64,000 bases of DNA from Desulfovibrio sp. MES5 (GCF_002237645.1 NZ_MJUZ01000003.1:27261-91260), one strand, 5' to 3'. Counted from the first letter of the stretch, positions 39,872-50,544 are shown. The notes: generated from the letters alone by a model not told the origin. Numbers and translations are program-made.

Positions 39872-40189
39872 GATGAGCCTCGCGGGTGGGTGTGAATACT
39901 GCAACATCAGCCAGAGGAGGAGATATCCTGCAATCAGCGTAGCGCCAAACAGCGGTGGGGCCAAGAGCAGGAAGCGGCAAGCGCGGGCAAACCCTCATGC
40001 GGGGAACGCACGCCAAAAAATGAAGGCGGGCATTCTGCATAATGCCCGCGAGTCTGGAACTGCCCGTGTTCACGAATCTTGCGCGTCCTGCTTTTTGCCA
40101 ATATGCAGATTGGCAGTTACACGCCTCTCTTGATGGATTGCCTGTCAGAGCGTTCTGTCGCGCTGTGCTGCGTCCGTTTCAAACATCTG

Positions 40190-41653
40190 CTAGCCGTCGT
40201 CGCGCCATGCGCCGCGCCCTGTTGTCCATAGCCACAGGCACAGCACCCCGAGCAGCACGGCAAAACCCAGATGCACAAGATCAATAAAGGTCGTCATGCC
40301 CGGCGAGAATGTGATTGAAGGCAGGTTCTTGGCAACGCGTCCAATACCGCTCAGAACCACAACGCCCAGCACTGCCAGCCGCATCTTGCCCCAGAAGGCG
40401 AGGCGGCCACGCAGCCTGCCGCGTATCTGCAGGGTCAGCCAGTACAGACCCAACGCCAGCAACAGGGCCGCCAATATGTAGTGGATGTTCAGCGTGATAT
40501 AAAAATCGCCAGTCCAGGTGAGGCCGGGGATTCTGGCAATGCCGTAGCGGCTTGCCACCGGCAGCTGCATCATGCCGGTAAAGCCGAGCAGCAGAGCTAC
40601 GGTTACCCACAATTTTTTGAGCAGGCCGCCGGAAAGCGCGGCATCGACCCTGGGATCATGCACGGCGCCATGCGGACGAGTCTGCATTTGTTCGGTGTTT
40701 TGACCTTGCCTCGCGGCGCTCAGCAGCGCCCCGGCCACGCCCACCAGCGGAGCTGTCACCAGCATGCGGGTAAGGTTGTCAGCCTGCGCCATTGAGTTAG
40801 CCACTGGGGCAAAGGTGGGCTTGCCGGGGCCGGGTTTTACCTGCTGCGCCAGCTCTGTGAACGGCGCGGGCGATAGATAAAATGTGTTGGTGCCGCCGTT
40901 TTCCGTCACACCATAAAGATACGCGCCCCGTTCCTGCGCCAGCTTGCGGGCTAACGCCAGAATTTCCTCGCGCGGGCCGATGGTCTGTACCTGCTGGGGG
41001 CAAACCTCCACACAGGCGGGCAGCTCGCCGTGAGCAAAGCTGTCTGCGCAGCGGTCGCACTTGTACATGACGCCATTGCCCGCGAAGCGCGGCATGAGGT
41101 CAAGGTACAGGCCTACGCCCGATTGCCGTTGCGGTATGTGCCAGGGGCAGACAGTGCGGCATTTGGCCCCGCCAAGACAGGTCTGGCTGTCTATGCTCAC
41201 CGTGCCGGTTTCGGGCTGGCGGCTGGCCGCGCCCCAGGGGCAGAGGTTGGCGCAGGGCGGGTTGGTGCAGTGCAGGCAGCGGCGGGGAATGTGCAGCTCA
41301 AGCGGCGCGCCGTCTTTCTGCACGGTAACGCTTTCGATATACAGCCAGTTGTACGGCGTGAGCCTGTCGTCCACATCGCGCTTGGCAGACCAGTCCTCGT
41401 CCTTGGTTCCAGGAGGAAACATGGCAGGGAGAGGCTTTTTCACTTCCGGGTAGCGATGCCCGTTACGTTCCCGGCAGCCCTCCACGCACAGACCACAGCC
41501 GATACATTTTTCAATGTCGAGCAGGGTTGCGTATTCCGCCTGTGCGTCTGCTGCGCCTGCGGTTTTGTTTTCGGCCCGCGCGTCCAGCCCTGTGGCGGCT
41601 ATGCCTGCGGCAGAGGCTGCGCCCACCAGAAAATTGCGCCGTGTCAGTGCCAT
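40190..41653 (-). CDS. Tat-exported 4Fe-4S ferredoxin fused to C-terminal cytochrome-b-like membrane domain
   Basis: TRRNFLVGAASAAG; CIGCGLCVEGC, CLHCTNPPCANLCPWGAA, CLGGAKCRTVCPWHIP, CDRCADSF; C-term TM helices with His (NIHYILAALLLALGLYWL; LVHLGFAVLLGVLCLWLW). Confidence 0.85.
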   Translation of the reverse strand: MALTRRNFLVGAASAAGIAATGLDARAENKTAGAADAQAEYATLLDIEKCIGCGLCVEGCRERNGHRYPEVKKPLPAMFPPGTKDEDWSAKRDVDDRLTPYNWLYIESVTVQKDGAPLELHIPRRCLHCTNPPCANLCPWGAASRQPETGTVSIDSQTCLGGAKCRTVCPWHIPQRQSGVGLYLDLMPRFAGNGVMYKCDRCADSFAHGELPACVEVCPQQVQTIGPREEILALARKLAQERGAYLYGVTENGGTNTFYLSPAPFTELAQQVKPGPGKPTFAPVANSMAQADNLTRMLVTAPLVGVAGALLSAARQGQNTEQMQTRPHGAVHDPRVDAALSGGLLKKLWVTVALLLGFTGMMQLPVASRYGIARIPGLTWTGDFYITLNIHYILAALLLALGLYWLTLQIRGRLRGRLAFWGKMRLAVLGVVVLSGIGRVAKNLPSITFSPGMTTFIDLVHLGFAVLLGVLCLWLWTTGRGAWRDDG

Positions 41654-41983
41654 GAGTGCTCCCTTATCGGTATTTGCGGGGCGCAGATATGCTGCCCGGA
41701 TCGCGCCGATTATCGCGATTCGTTAGCAATATGGCACATTCCAGAAAAGAGCGCAATTTATAGCATACTTTTATGGTATTGATTTGGCAAGCTCTGGCCT
41801 CTGCCAGTAATTACTGTGGAGAACAGTAATGATATACTGTTGCCACATCCCTCATGACACAATCTCCCAATTTGACTATGTATATCTCATAACACATTAA
41901 GTATTATATTCGCCCCAAAAGAATAACACCCTGGTCTATTAAGTTTCAGTCTTTATTGCTGATAGTCTCTCAACACGCAAAAA

Positions 41984-42014
41984 CCCCCGACCATCTTTCT
42001 ATGATCGGGGGTTA
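41984..42014. terminator. Terminator-like hairpin, near copy of the tRNA-adjacent hairpin
   Basis: aaaaCCCCCGACCAT-ctttct-ATGATCGGGGGtt. Confidence 0.7.
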
Positions 42015-42175
42015 ACTTTGTATGGCATCGGAAATTATACTAAAATTCTTTTTTCTTGAGTGGTTACCTAAAGTCTCCTGAGTGATGCTTGGGCAAACAC
42101 GATTCGACGTTCCCGCGACGCTCAGGCAAACTACCCGGTCCATTGGTCGCTGGAAGCAAATCTGCCGTCACCGAG

Positions 42176-42676
42176 TTAAGCTAGTTTTTGGTAAAGAGAA
42201 GGGTTGTATATCTTCATGAGCTGCATTGCGTTAGAGTCTTGTTGCAGCAGTGCGCATACATCACTCTTAACTTTCATACTCATTTGCGGGTTCATAATAA
42301 AATCATCGTAATAGTTGTCAGAGTTGATGTCGTTACTATCTAGGGCGTTTCTAAAGGCCGTCATCACGGCATTGCCGTATTCACTAGCCCCTGCAGGGAT
42401 TGGCTTATAGTCTTTCTGAGGGTCATATCTTAAAAGAGGAGTGCTGACTTCCTCTATCCAAGCTGGCAACTGAAAATGCTCAAGAGATTTGGCTTGCCCC
42501 GTGTCCGAAGTGGAGGCGCTGCTGTGCTCCTGACTCAAGCGCATTGCTTCTTCTGAAAGTGAAACCGTGTCCTGTCCGGTGTTCCGGTTGGCTGACTCTG
42601 GCCAGCGCGTGGGCGAGCTTTGCGTGCTGACAGAAGGCTGTGGCACATTGCACGCTTGGATAAGCGAAATCAACAT
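42176..42676 (-). CDS. Hypothetical protein
   Basis: ORF MLISLIQACNVPQPSVSTQ...DTVSLSEEAMRLSQE...; no family recognised. Confidence 0.55.
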   Translation of the reverse strand: MLISLIQACNVPQPSVSTQSSPTRWPESANRNTGQDTVSLSEEAMRLSQEHSSASTSDTGQAKSLEHFQLPAWIEEVSTPLLRYDPQKDYKPIPAGASEYGNAVMTAFRNALDSNDINSDNYYDDFIMNPQMSMKVKSDVCALLQQDSNAMQLMKIYNPSLYQKLA

Positions 42677-43609
42677 GATAACCTCCGCGGCAAAAAATTC
42701 CTGCTTCACTTTACAATATTATGAAGCAATAAAGATGCCGCAGAGTGGTATTGGAAGGAGTCGTAATATTATAAATCATATTATAGATAGATAATTATAA
42801 ATGTCTATTGCTTGTATCTTTATGGAGTCATTAATGTATTAAAAATAAGACTAAATATAAATATACAAGATAAGAATTTTCGTTGTGATGCTATTTTTTG
42901 AAATAGTTAAAAATTTTTCCTGGTGTCAAACGGAGGATGCTGCACAATGCGGACAGTTTCTTGCTCAGATGTCACATTTTTGCGGGTGGAGTAGATACGT
43001 CGTGCCCGCATCCCGCAGGGCGTGCAGCAGAGCAATGGTGGAGCCAGCAGCCTTGATGCCGCAGTGCACATGTGCTCGTGGCGCCATAAAACTACCAGTC
43101 CGGCGGATAGATACGGGCGTGGAAGCAGTAAGGGCGTACCGTACCGCTTTTTCCGTCATTCCCGACTTTGCGTTCCTCCCCCCCCCAAAAAAAAGCAAGC
43201 TCTGACTGGGCAGCAAAAAAACAACGTGATTTTACCAGAAATATTCGATAAAAATATTGAATAGTTGTCGTAACACAGGTTTGCAGTAAAAAATCTGTGT
43301 CAAAAAAAGCTCTTTGCGTATAGCTTGTTCTCAGGCGGGCGCATGCCCGCCACCATATGCGGCAGACATAACCGCTGCCGACCTGATGCGGTTCCCGCAG
43401 AATTCTCTCGAGCAAAGACGGTACTTTTGTTGGGCGCGGCCCGTGGCTCAATAGTGCGAGGCACTGGTTTTGCCCATCCGTAAGGCGTTCCTTGCCCGTC
43501 CCTTTCCCGCTGCGCACAGCGCGGCCCATCACAGAGCCAGCTTGTGCTTCGCAAGAAGCAGCATATGAAATACACTGATATACAGTTTTTTGTGTGATGA
43601 GGAAGATAT

Positions 43610-44788
43610 ATGACGACGATCAAAACCCCTGAGGGCAGACGCATTTGGGTGCCTGTGCTCACCCTTGCGCTGGCCGCCTTTATCTTTGTTACAACAGAAG
43701 TTCTGCCCATCGGCCTGCTGCCCACCATTGCCAAGGACCTTGGCGAAACGGAGGCCTTTACGGGACTTCTGATAGCCGTATATGCCTGGTGCGTGGCGCT
43801 GCTTTCACTGCCGATTACGGCCCTCACCGCAAAGGTGGCGCGCCGCAAGCTGCTGCTTTTTCTATTCGCCATATTTGTGCTTGGGCACGGCCTTTCAGCC
43901 ATGGCCATCAATTTTGCGACCCTTATGCTTGCGCGCATTTGTGTGGCCATCGCGCATGCGGGCTTCTGGTCCATTGCAAGCCCCATTGTCGTTCGCATAA
44001 CGCCGCCCGCCATGAAGGCCAGAGGCCTTGCCATCGTCATTGTGGGCGGTTCTCTGGCCACGGTGCTTGGGGTGCCGCTCAGTACGCTGGTGGGCCAGCA
44101 TTTCGGCTGGCGGGTGGCATTTTTGCTTATCGGCGCGTTGGCCAGTTGCATAGCGCTGATACTCTGGCGGCTGCTCCCTGTGCTTGAAGCCAAGGATACG
44201 GGTTCCTTCAAAAGCGTTCCTGTCCTGTTCCGCAACAAGGAACTTGCGCTTCTGTATTTGCAAACCGTGCTGGCGGTGACGGGCTACTTTCTTGCTTACA
44301 CCTATTTTGCGCCCCTGCTGATACAGGTTGGGGGCTTTCCGGAGGAGGCCGTGCCCGCTTTTCTGCTTGTCATGGGGCTTTCGGGCATTGGCGGCAGCCT
44401 GTTCGCCACGCGCCTGACAGCCATGAAAAGCAGACTGGTATTCGCTGTGCCTTCGCTTATAATTTTTCTGTGCCTGATGGTGCTCAATCTTTCCATCTGT
44501 CGGCTGCTGACCATCCTTCCCGTGTGTATCCTTTGGGGCGGCAGCATGGCCGTGCTTGGCCTGCTGTTTCAGAGCAGGATTCTCGAAATTGCCTCCCACT
44601 CGGCGGATATCGCCACCTCCATCTTTTCGGGAATTTTCAACGTGGGCATTGGCAGCGGCGCTTTTGTGGGCAGCATCGTATTCAACAAGCTGGGCCTGAG
44701 CATGACAGGCTATGCGGGGGCGGCGTTTTTTCTGGCCACCGTGTTTGTCAGCGTCTACTCGGCCCGCAGCGTCGGCGCAAAGCCGTAA
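43610..44788 (+). CDS. MFS sugar efflux transporter (SotB/YdeA-like)
   Basis: VLTLALAAFIFVTTEVLPIGLLPTIAKDLGETEAFTGLLIAVYAWCVALLSLPITALTAKVARRKLLLFLF. Confidence 0.9.
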   Translation: MTTIKTPEGRRIWVPVLTLALAAFIFVTTEVLPIGLLPTIAKDLGETEAFTGLLIAVYAWCVALLSLPITALTAKVARRKLLLFLFAIFVLGHGLSAMAINFATLMLARICVAIAHAGFWSIASPIVVRITPPAMKARGLAIVIVGGSLATVLGVPLSTLVGQHFGWRVAFLLIGALASCIALILWRLLPVLEAKDTGSFKSVPVLFRNKELALLYLQTVLAVTGYFLAYTYFAPLLIQVGGFPEEAVPAFLLVMGLSGIGGSLFATRLTAMKSRLVFAVPSLIIFLCLMVLNLSICRLLTILPVCILWGGSMAVLGLLFQSRILEIASHSADIATSIFSGIFNVGIGSGAFVGSIVFNKLGLSMTGYAGAAFFLATVFVSVYSARSVGAKP

Positions 44789-44846
44789 CGCTGTAATGCC
44801 GCCGGGCTGATCAGGCTGGCGGCTCCACGTAGAAAGGAGGGCAGGC

Positions 44847-45221
44847 GTGAATATTATTCTGCACCGTGTGTACGACCATGACGTCACAGAACCCGGAAGC
44901 GTGAGCATTCTGGTTGACCGCATCTGGCCGCGAGGCATATCCAAGGCCGCCGCCAACTGGGACGTGTGGCTCAAGGAAGTGGCCCCGTCCAATGATCTGC
45001 GCAAATGGTTCGCCCATGACAGGGAAAAGTGGAAGGAGTTTCAGCGGCGGTACTTTGCGGAGCTTGATTCGGCCGGGCCAGCCAACGAGGCGGTTGGTGA
45101 ACTGAAGACGCTTCTCGCGGGCAAGCACACTGCGGTTTTTCTGTACGCCGCCAAGGATCAGCTCTGCAACAACGCTGTGGCCTTAAAAGCATATATGGAG
45201 GCTTTGTCCGGCAGGAGCTAG
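44847..45221 (+). CDS. DUF488 family protein
   Basis: VSILVDRIWPRGISKAAANWDVWLKEVAPSNDLRKWFAHDREKWKEFQRRYFAEL. Confidence 0.9.
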   Translation: MNIILHRVYDHDVTEPGSVSILVDRIWPRGISKAAANWDVWLKEVAPSNDLRKWFAHDREKWKEFQRRYFAELDSAGPANEAVGELKTLLAGKHTAVFLYAAKDQLCNNAVALKAYMEALSGRS

Positions 45222-45756
45222 GCGGTTCGAGAATTGAGCGTTTCGACGGTTTTCGGCGCTGCCCAAGGCCCTGACCGGTGTTTCAGGGTTGGGGTTGCCT
45301 TTGTCGCGCAGGATCGGGCCAGCGCGCACCTTGCGCAAGCCTGGCGCGGGCCGAGAGCAGTGCTGCGCGCCCTTGCCATCTGCCGCTGACGACAGGTCTG
45401 GTCAGGACCTTGCCCCCGCGTGATGGAATTGCCGTGGCAGCGCTGGGGCTGTTTGCGTCGCGCTTGTTTCGCCTTCTTGGGCCACCCCTTTGGCCGCCCT
45501 CCCCCCTGGCTGCTCCTTTGGCCTGCCTGCTGTGGGGGATTTTTCGTTCGCGCCGTTCTTTTGCGGCGCATACGGGCCAGCGGCAAAGGTGGTCAGCTGA
45601 GGCACAGGCGTAATCTTAATTGCGCGAACAGCGGCCTCCCTTGTGTGAACGCAAGGCGCACCGTGCTGGTATTTAACATGTTTTTACCAACATTGTACCG
45701 AGTATTGCCAGACTCGATTGTCTGCTATAGTGTCCGCTTTGCTTAGTGGAGGCTTC

Positions 45757-47571
45757 ATGGACACACAAAAAATTTCTCCTGCCAATGTCGTTAAATCTCT
45801 GGGTCTTGTCTTTGGCGACATCGGTACAAGCCCTATTTATACGCTGGCCGTTATCTTTTTATTGACAGAAAGAACGGAAGCGAATTTCATCGGCATTCTT
45901 TCATTAATCATCTGGACTCTTCTGCTGCTTGTAACTGTTGAGTATGCCTGTCTGGCCATGAGTCTCAGCAAGGGCGGCGAGGGCGGCACTATTGTGCTGC
46001 TTTCCATTTTGCGGCCCTTGTTGCGGTCTGGCAAAAAGCTTGGTGTGGCCTCGGTATTGGCCTTTATCGGCGTGTCGCTGCTGGTGGGCGACGGCGTCAT
46101 CACGCCCGCCATCACCATTCTGTCGGCGGTGGAGGGGCTGGTGCTCCTTCCCGGTCTGGAGGATACCCCGCAGTGGGTTCTGGTTGCTTTGGCCCTGTTT
46201 GTGGGCATTTTTCTTTTTTCTGTGCAAAAGAAGGGCAGCAGCAAGCTTTCCGCCCTGTTCGGTCCGGTCATGGTCGTATGGTTCGGGGCATTGGCCTGTT
46301 CGGGCGTGGCGGCGCTCACCCAGGCCCCGAGCGTGATGAAAGCCATCAACCCCTGGTACGGCATCGACTTTATGCTGCACCACGGGCTGACCGGCTTTTT
46401 TGTGCTGTCGGAAGTCATCCTGTGCGCCACAGGCGGCGAAGCCCTGTACGCGGATATGGGACATATGGGGCGCAAGCCCATTCTTGCGGCCTGGGCTCTG
46501 GTGTTCACGGCCCTTTTGCTGTGCTACATGGGGCAGACGGCCTTTCTCATACACCACCCCGACACCAACAATGTCCTGTTTGAAATGATCCACAGTCAGG
46601 CGAGCTGGCTGTACGCGCCCTTTCTGGTGCTCAGCCTTCTGGCTACCATTATCGCGTCCCAATCGCTTATCAGCGGCATTTTTTCCATCATGTACCAGTG
46701 CATGGCCACCCACGTCATGCCCCTGTTCAAGGTGGACTACACCTCAAGGGAAATGCACTCGCAGATATACATAGCCTCGGTGAACTGGGCGCTCTTTGTT
46801 GCGGTGACCCTGGTCATCATCGGCTTTCAGGAGTCGCACCACCTGGCGGCCGCCTATGGCCTGGCCGTTACGGGAACCATGACCATCACGGGCATTCTTA
46901 TGGTCTGGATTTTCCATCTGAGAAAGCGCCCCTGGCTGTGCGCCGCGGCCTTTGGCATCTGCATGCTCGACGTTATCTATCTGGTGGCCAACTTCTACAA
47001 ACTGCCCCACGGCGGCTACTGGTCCCTGGTCATCGCCATGATCCCCCTGGCTGTCATCCTGATCTACACGCAGGGGCAGAAGGCCGTGTACCAGCGCATG
47101 GTGCCAATGGACAGGGAATCCTTCATCAAGGAATTCACTAAAGAGAGAAAGGAAGGCCACACCATCAAGGGCACGGGCATATTCTTTTTGCGCAGCCTGG
47201 ACAACGTGTCGCCCTATATCTGCAAGACCATGTTCGACAACGGCATCATTTATGAGCGCAACATCATGCTGAGCATCTCGCGCACCTATGAGCCGCTCGG
47301 CGTGGAATGCCGTTTTGAAGACTCGCCCGTGGAGGGCATACAAATATTCACTGTCACGGCGGGCTATATGGAGGTTGTGGACGTGGACGCCATCCTCAGC
47401 GAGGCTGGCATCAAATCGCGCGCTATCTTCTACGGCGTGGAAGACATCCTGACCCGTTCGCCCCTGTGGAAGATTTACGCTGTCATCAAAAAGCTGGCGC
47501 CGCCCTTTGTGCAGTTCTACAAGCTTCCCCTGCAGTCAGTTCATGGGGTTATCAGCCGCATAGTCCTGTAG
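45757..47571 (+). CDS. kup: Kup-type potassium transporter
   Basis: LGLVFGDIGTSPIYTLAVIF, SLSKGGEGGTIVLLSIL, VGDGVITPAITILSAVEGL, GGEALYADMGHMG. Confidence 0.96.
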   Translation: MDTQKISPANVVKSLGLVFGDIGTSPIYTLAVIFLLTERTEANFIGILSLIIWTLLLLVTVEYACLAMSLSKGGEGGTIVLLSILRPLLRSGKKLGVASVLAFIGVSLLVGDGVITPAITILSAVEGLVLLPGLEDTPQWVLVALALFVGIFLFSVQKKGSSKLSALFGPVMVVWFGALACSGVAALTQAPSVMKAINPWYGIDFMLHHGLTGFFVLSEVILCATGGEALYADMGHMGRKPILAAWALVFTALLLCYMGQTAFLIHHPDTNNVLFEMIHSQASWLYAPFLVLSLLATIIASQSLISGIFSIMYQCMATHVMPLFKVDYTSREMHSQIYIASVNWALFVAVTLVIIGFQESHHLAAAYGLAVTGTMTITGILMVWIFHLRKRPWLCAAAFGICMLDVIYLVANFYKLPHGGYWSLVIAMIPLAVILIYTQGQKAVYQRMVPMDRESFIKEFTKERKEGHTIKGTGIFFLRSLDNVSPYICKTMFDNGIIYERNIMLSISRTYEPLGVECRFEDSPVEGIQIFTVTAGYMEVVDVDAILSEAGIKSRAIFYGVEDILTRSPLWKIYAVIKKLAPPFVQFYKLPLQSVHGVISRIVL

Positions 47572-47638
47572 GCAGGCCCTGACGGCGGCCGCATTTTACG
47601 GCGCTCCGTCTGGGGAGAGGGCATAAGCGACAGCGTTC

Positions 47639-47780
47639 AGAGCATTTTGATCTTGAAAAAGTGTAAAAGCTCCAACGCTGCACAAAAGCGGCAAAGCCCC
47701 GCTGACGGCTACCGCAAATAGTATTTTTGGCTGAATGAAAACTTTGAAATGTGAAATATTTCAAAGTAAATCTGCTCTAG
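47639..47780. repeat. Dispersed intergenic hairpin repeat, diverged copy
   Basis: AGAGCATTTTGATCTTGAAAAAGTGTAAAAGCTC...AACTTTGAAATGTGAAATATTTCAAAGTAAATCTGCTCTAG; parallels 60590-60735 and 62719-62868. Confidence 0.75.
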
Positions 47781-47899
47781 GGCTTGCGAGGGCTGCGCTG
47801 CCGTTACGGCGGCGCAGCCCTGTTGTTTGCCTGCCTGTGCCTTTGCGCCGTAACGGGCGTTCTATCCCTTTTGCATGTGTGGCGTTGCGCCTGCCCGCT

Positions 47900-48142
47900 C
47901 TAGCGGTCAGGGCTTTGGGGCGCTTGTGGCGTATCCTGACCTGTGCTGCCGGGCTGGGTGGCGCTGGTGGAGCCACTGGGGCCAGCGGAAGCGGGTTCGC
48001 GCGCCGGTTCTGTCTGGGCAGGGGGAAGAGCATTCGGGCTCGTGGCGGCGCGCTGTTCCAGCATCATCTGCCCCAGAAGGACGATGATGAAGACAATGAC
48101 GGACAACAGCAGAGCAATCACAATTTTTTTCTTGTCGTGCAT
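47900..48142 (-). CDS. Small single-TM protein with Pro/Ala/Ser-rich tail
   Basis: MHDKKKIVIALLLSVIVFIIVLLGQMMLEQRAATSPNALPPAQTEP... Confidence 0.55.
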   Translation of the reverse strand: MHDKKKIVIALLLSVIVFIIVLLGQMMLEQRAATSPNALPPAQTEPAREPASAGPSGSTSATQPGSTGQDTPQAPQSPDR

Positions 48143-48390
48143 GAACAACCTCGTCGCGTATTTTGTGTGTATTGCCTGATTGTTGTCTAAAATTTTGACT
48201 GTGTAAAGTATGGCCTGCCGTAAAAAAGGTTTCTGGCGCATTGGGGCCGCAGTAGCGACCGCTCGTTGCCCTGCATAAAAGTCTGCCCGTTGCGACCCCG
48301 ATGCTATTAGGGTAGGAAGAAGGTAGCGGGGTGGATGCATATAATGCCCGCCCGCTGCATAACGGGCCACGCGCCCGAAAGGAGATACTT

Positions 48391-48705
48391 ATGACTGCCA
48401 AAACCGACGAAAATATAGATGCCCTGAAAGAAGAACTGCAGACGCTGCGCAAGCAGATGGAAAGCCTCGCCAAGTCCGTGGAAAAAGACGCCTCAGGCCG
48501 GGCTGCGACCATGGCCGCAGACCTGGAAGACCAGTTTGACAAATACCAGAAGCTGGCTGCGGAAAAACTGCAAAAAGCCCTGAACGTAGGCAATGACGGG
48601 GTGGAAAATATCAGCGAACGCATCCGCCAGAATCCCCTTGGCAGCTTGCTGCTGGCCTTTGGCGCGGGATATGTGATCTCCCGCATTTTCCGTCAGGGCA
48701 GGTGA
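48391..48705 (+). CDS. DUF883 (ElaB/YqjD-like) protein
   Basis: RBS AAAGGAG then MTAKTDENIDALKEELQTLRKQMESLAK...IRQNPLGSLLLAFGAGYVISRIF. Confidence 0.85.
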   Translation: MTAKTDENIDALKEELQTLRKQMESLAKSVEKDASGRAATMAADLEDQFDKYQKLAAEKLQKALNVGNDGVENISERIRQNPLGSLLLAFGAGYVISRIFRQGR

Positions 48706-48998
48706 TTTCAGGCGTGAACGGCCTTACTGAAATTGTGATCCGCTTTTTTGACCTGCTGGAAGCGGAAGGTCGGCAGTTGCAGCGGTCTGCCCTGCTTACG
48801 GTGCGCATGGCCGTGCTGCTGGTTCTTGGCCTGATCTTTGGGGCTGTGGCCGTATTTTTTCTGGTCGCAGCCCTGTATCAGGCTCTTGTGGTAATTCTCC
48901 ATCCTGCCTGGGTCCTGTGCATCATGGGCCTGGTCTGTGCGGGTATCGCCGGAGGGTTGTTGTGGCTTTCGCTCCCACGCAAGAAACAGGTTCAGTAG
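48702..48998 (+). CDS. YqjE-like phage holin superfamily membrane protein
   Basis: GTG start overlapping upstream stop; RSALLTVRMAVLLVLGLIFGAVAVFFLVAALYQALVVI two-TM layout. Confidence 0.65.
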   Translation: MISGVNGLTEIVIRFFDLLEAEGRQLQRSALLTVRMAVLLVLGLIFGAVAVFFLVAALYQALVVILHPAWVLCIMGLVCAGIAGGLLWLSLPRKKQVQ

Positions 48999-49345
48999 AA
49001 GAAGCCAAGCGCCGCTTGCGTGAGGCTGCGTCAGGATTTGATCCTTATGCCCTGGTGCGGGCGCGGCCTCTCTCCTGCGCGGGAGGAGCCTTTTTGCTCG
49101 GCCTTGGCTGGAAATGGCTGCGGCCGGGGCGGGCTGTGCCTGCCCTGGCGGCGCTGTCGCTCCAGGTGGCGGGCAGGGCGCTTGCCCAGAATCTGGCCGC
49201 CCGCCTGAAGAGCGGCCTGACTCAGGAACGCCCCGCTGATGAGCGCCTCGCTCAGGAGCGTACCGGCAGGGGCGCTGGCGGTTCTGACGCGGGAAATGCA
49301 GCGGGCGACCAGGGCGGCGCTGCCGCCAGCGGCACATCAGCCTAG
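48962..49345 (+). CDS. Hypothetical, third gene of DUF883 cassette
   Basis: VAFAPTQETGSVEEAKRRLREAASGFDPYALVRARPLSCAGGAFLLGLGWKWL; overlaps previous gene. Confidence 0.6.
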   Translation: MAFAPTQETGSVEEAKRRLREAASGFDPYALVRARPLSCAGGAFLLGLGWKWLRPGRAVPALAALSLQVAGRALAQNLAARLKSGLTQERPADERLAQERTGRGAGGSDAGNAAGDQGGAAASGTSA

Positions 49346-49488
49346 AGCTGTTCACGAATGAAATGAGTAAACTGCCCTGCAAGGATTTTTCTGAAAATCC
49401 TTGCCGCGAAATGTGGGCAGGCTTTTGCCTGCCGTACACGAGCATTTCAAGTGTTAAATGCTCTAAAGGGTGATGCGGAACAACGGGC

Positions 49489-50544
49489 ATGGACGAAAAA
49501 GAAATTATCGCGCTTCTGACAGACAGGTATGCCATAGCCGCCGTTGTGACGGTCATCCTTTTTTATTTCACCATACGTGGGCAGAAACGCAGCGCCAACA
49601 TCGTGGTGCATCTGGCCCGCGTGTGCGCGGCCTGCGCCCTTGTGGTGGCCACAAGCCTTTGCGCGCGCGAGCTTGCGGACAAGTTTGGCATCTCCCTCAT
49701 AAATCCGAGCTATATCGATATTTTTCAGCGCGTTGTCATCATTCTTATCTTGATGCGCGAAGCTTTTTTGGGCATTAATCGTTTTTGCGATCATTTGGCG
49801 AAAACCAGCGGCGATGCCACGCTGGGGCGTATGGTGGCGCGCCTGCTCAAGGCGGGCATCTGCCTTTGCGTCATGCTGCTTTTTGGCGAGTACCTGGGCG
49901 TGAGCTTTGCGGGTCTGCTGACGTTCGGCGGTATCGGCGGCATAGCCATTGGTCTTGCGAGCAAGAATATCCTTGGCAATTTTTTTTCTGGCCTTATGCT
50001 GTATTTCGACCGTCCCTTTGACATCGGCGACTGGGTGCGATCCCCGGACCGCAAGGTTGAAGGCACCGTGATGGAAATCGGCTGGCGCATGTGCAAGATC
50101 ATGACCTTTGAGCACTATCCGCTCTATGTGCCCAATGACGTTTTTTCATCCATCAGTATCGAAAACATAGGGCGCATATCCAGTTATCGCATAAAGCTGC
50201 AGGTGGGCCTGCGCTACGAAGACGCGGACAAGGTTCAGGCCGTCGCCGAGGGCCTGGAGAAAATGTTGCAGCAGGACGAGGGGATAGACAGGGATCAGAC
50301 GATTCTGGTCTGCTTTAACGAATTTGCCGACTCGTCGCTGAATCTTATGATTTACTGCTACGCCAATACGTCGGACTGGGACCGCTTCATGAAAATCCAG
50401 CACAGCGTGTACCTGAAAATTATCGACGTGGTGCATGGTCTTGGGGCAGACTTCGCTTTTCCCTCGCGCACGCTGTATCTTGAGAAGGATGACGCCGCCC
50501 CCGCGTCGGCCGCTTCCGAGCCGGTCGGCCCTGCGCGGCCCTGA
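49489..50544 (+). CDS. Small-conductance mechanosensitive channel family protein
   Basis: FAGLLTFGGIGGIAIGLASKNILGNFFSGLMLYFDRPFDIGDWV..GTVMEIGWR. Confidence 0.92.
   Translation: MDEKEIIALLTDRYAIAAVVTVILFYFTIRGQKRSANIVVHLARVCAACALVVATSLCARELADKFGISLINPSYIDIFQRVVIILILMREAFLGINRFCDHLAKTSGDATLGRMVARLLKAGICLCVMLLFGEYLGVSFAGLLTFGGIGGIAIGLASKNILGNFFSGLMLYFDRPFDIGDWVRSPDRKVEGTVMEIGWRMCKIMTFEHYPLYVPNDVFSSISIENIGRISSYRIKLQVGLRYEDADKVQAVAEGLEKMLQQDEGIDRDQTILVCFNEFADSSLNLMIYCYANTSDWDRFMKIQHSVYLKIIDVVHGLGADFAFPSRTLYLEKDDAAPASAASEPVGPARP

Noticed and set aside
42885-43264. Short ORFs on both strands in AT-rich DNA
   Set aside because: Could be a decayed gene, but no family could be recognised; not called.
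43300-44238. Minus ORFs 43300-44238 and 43895-45004
   Set aside because: Antisense to the intact MFS transporter and upstream DNA; no family features.
45222-45715. Overlapping ORFs on both strands (45278-45613 +, 45218-45586 -)
   Set aside because: Low-complexity Arg/Pro/Ala-rich translations in a gap before kup; no supported start, RBS or family.
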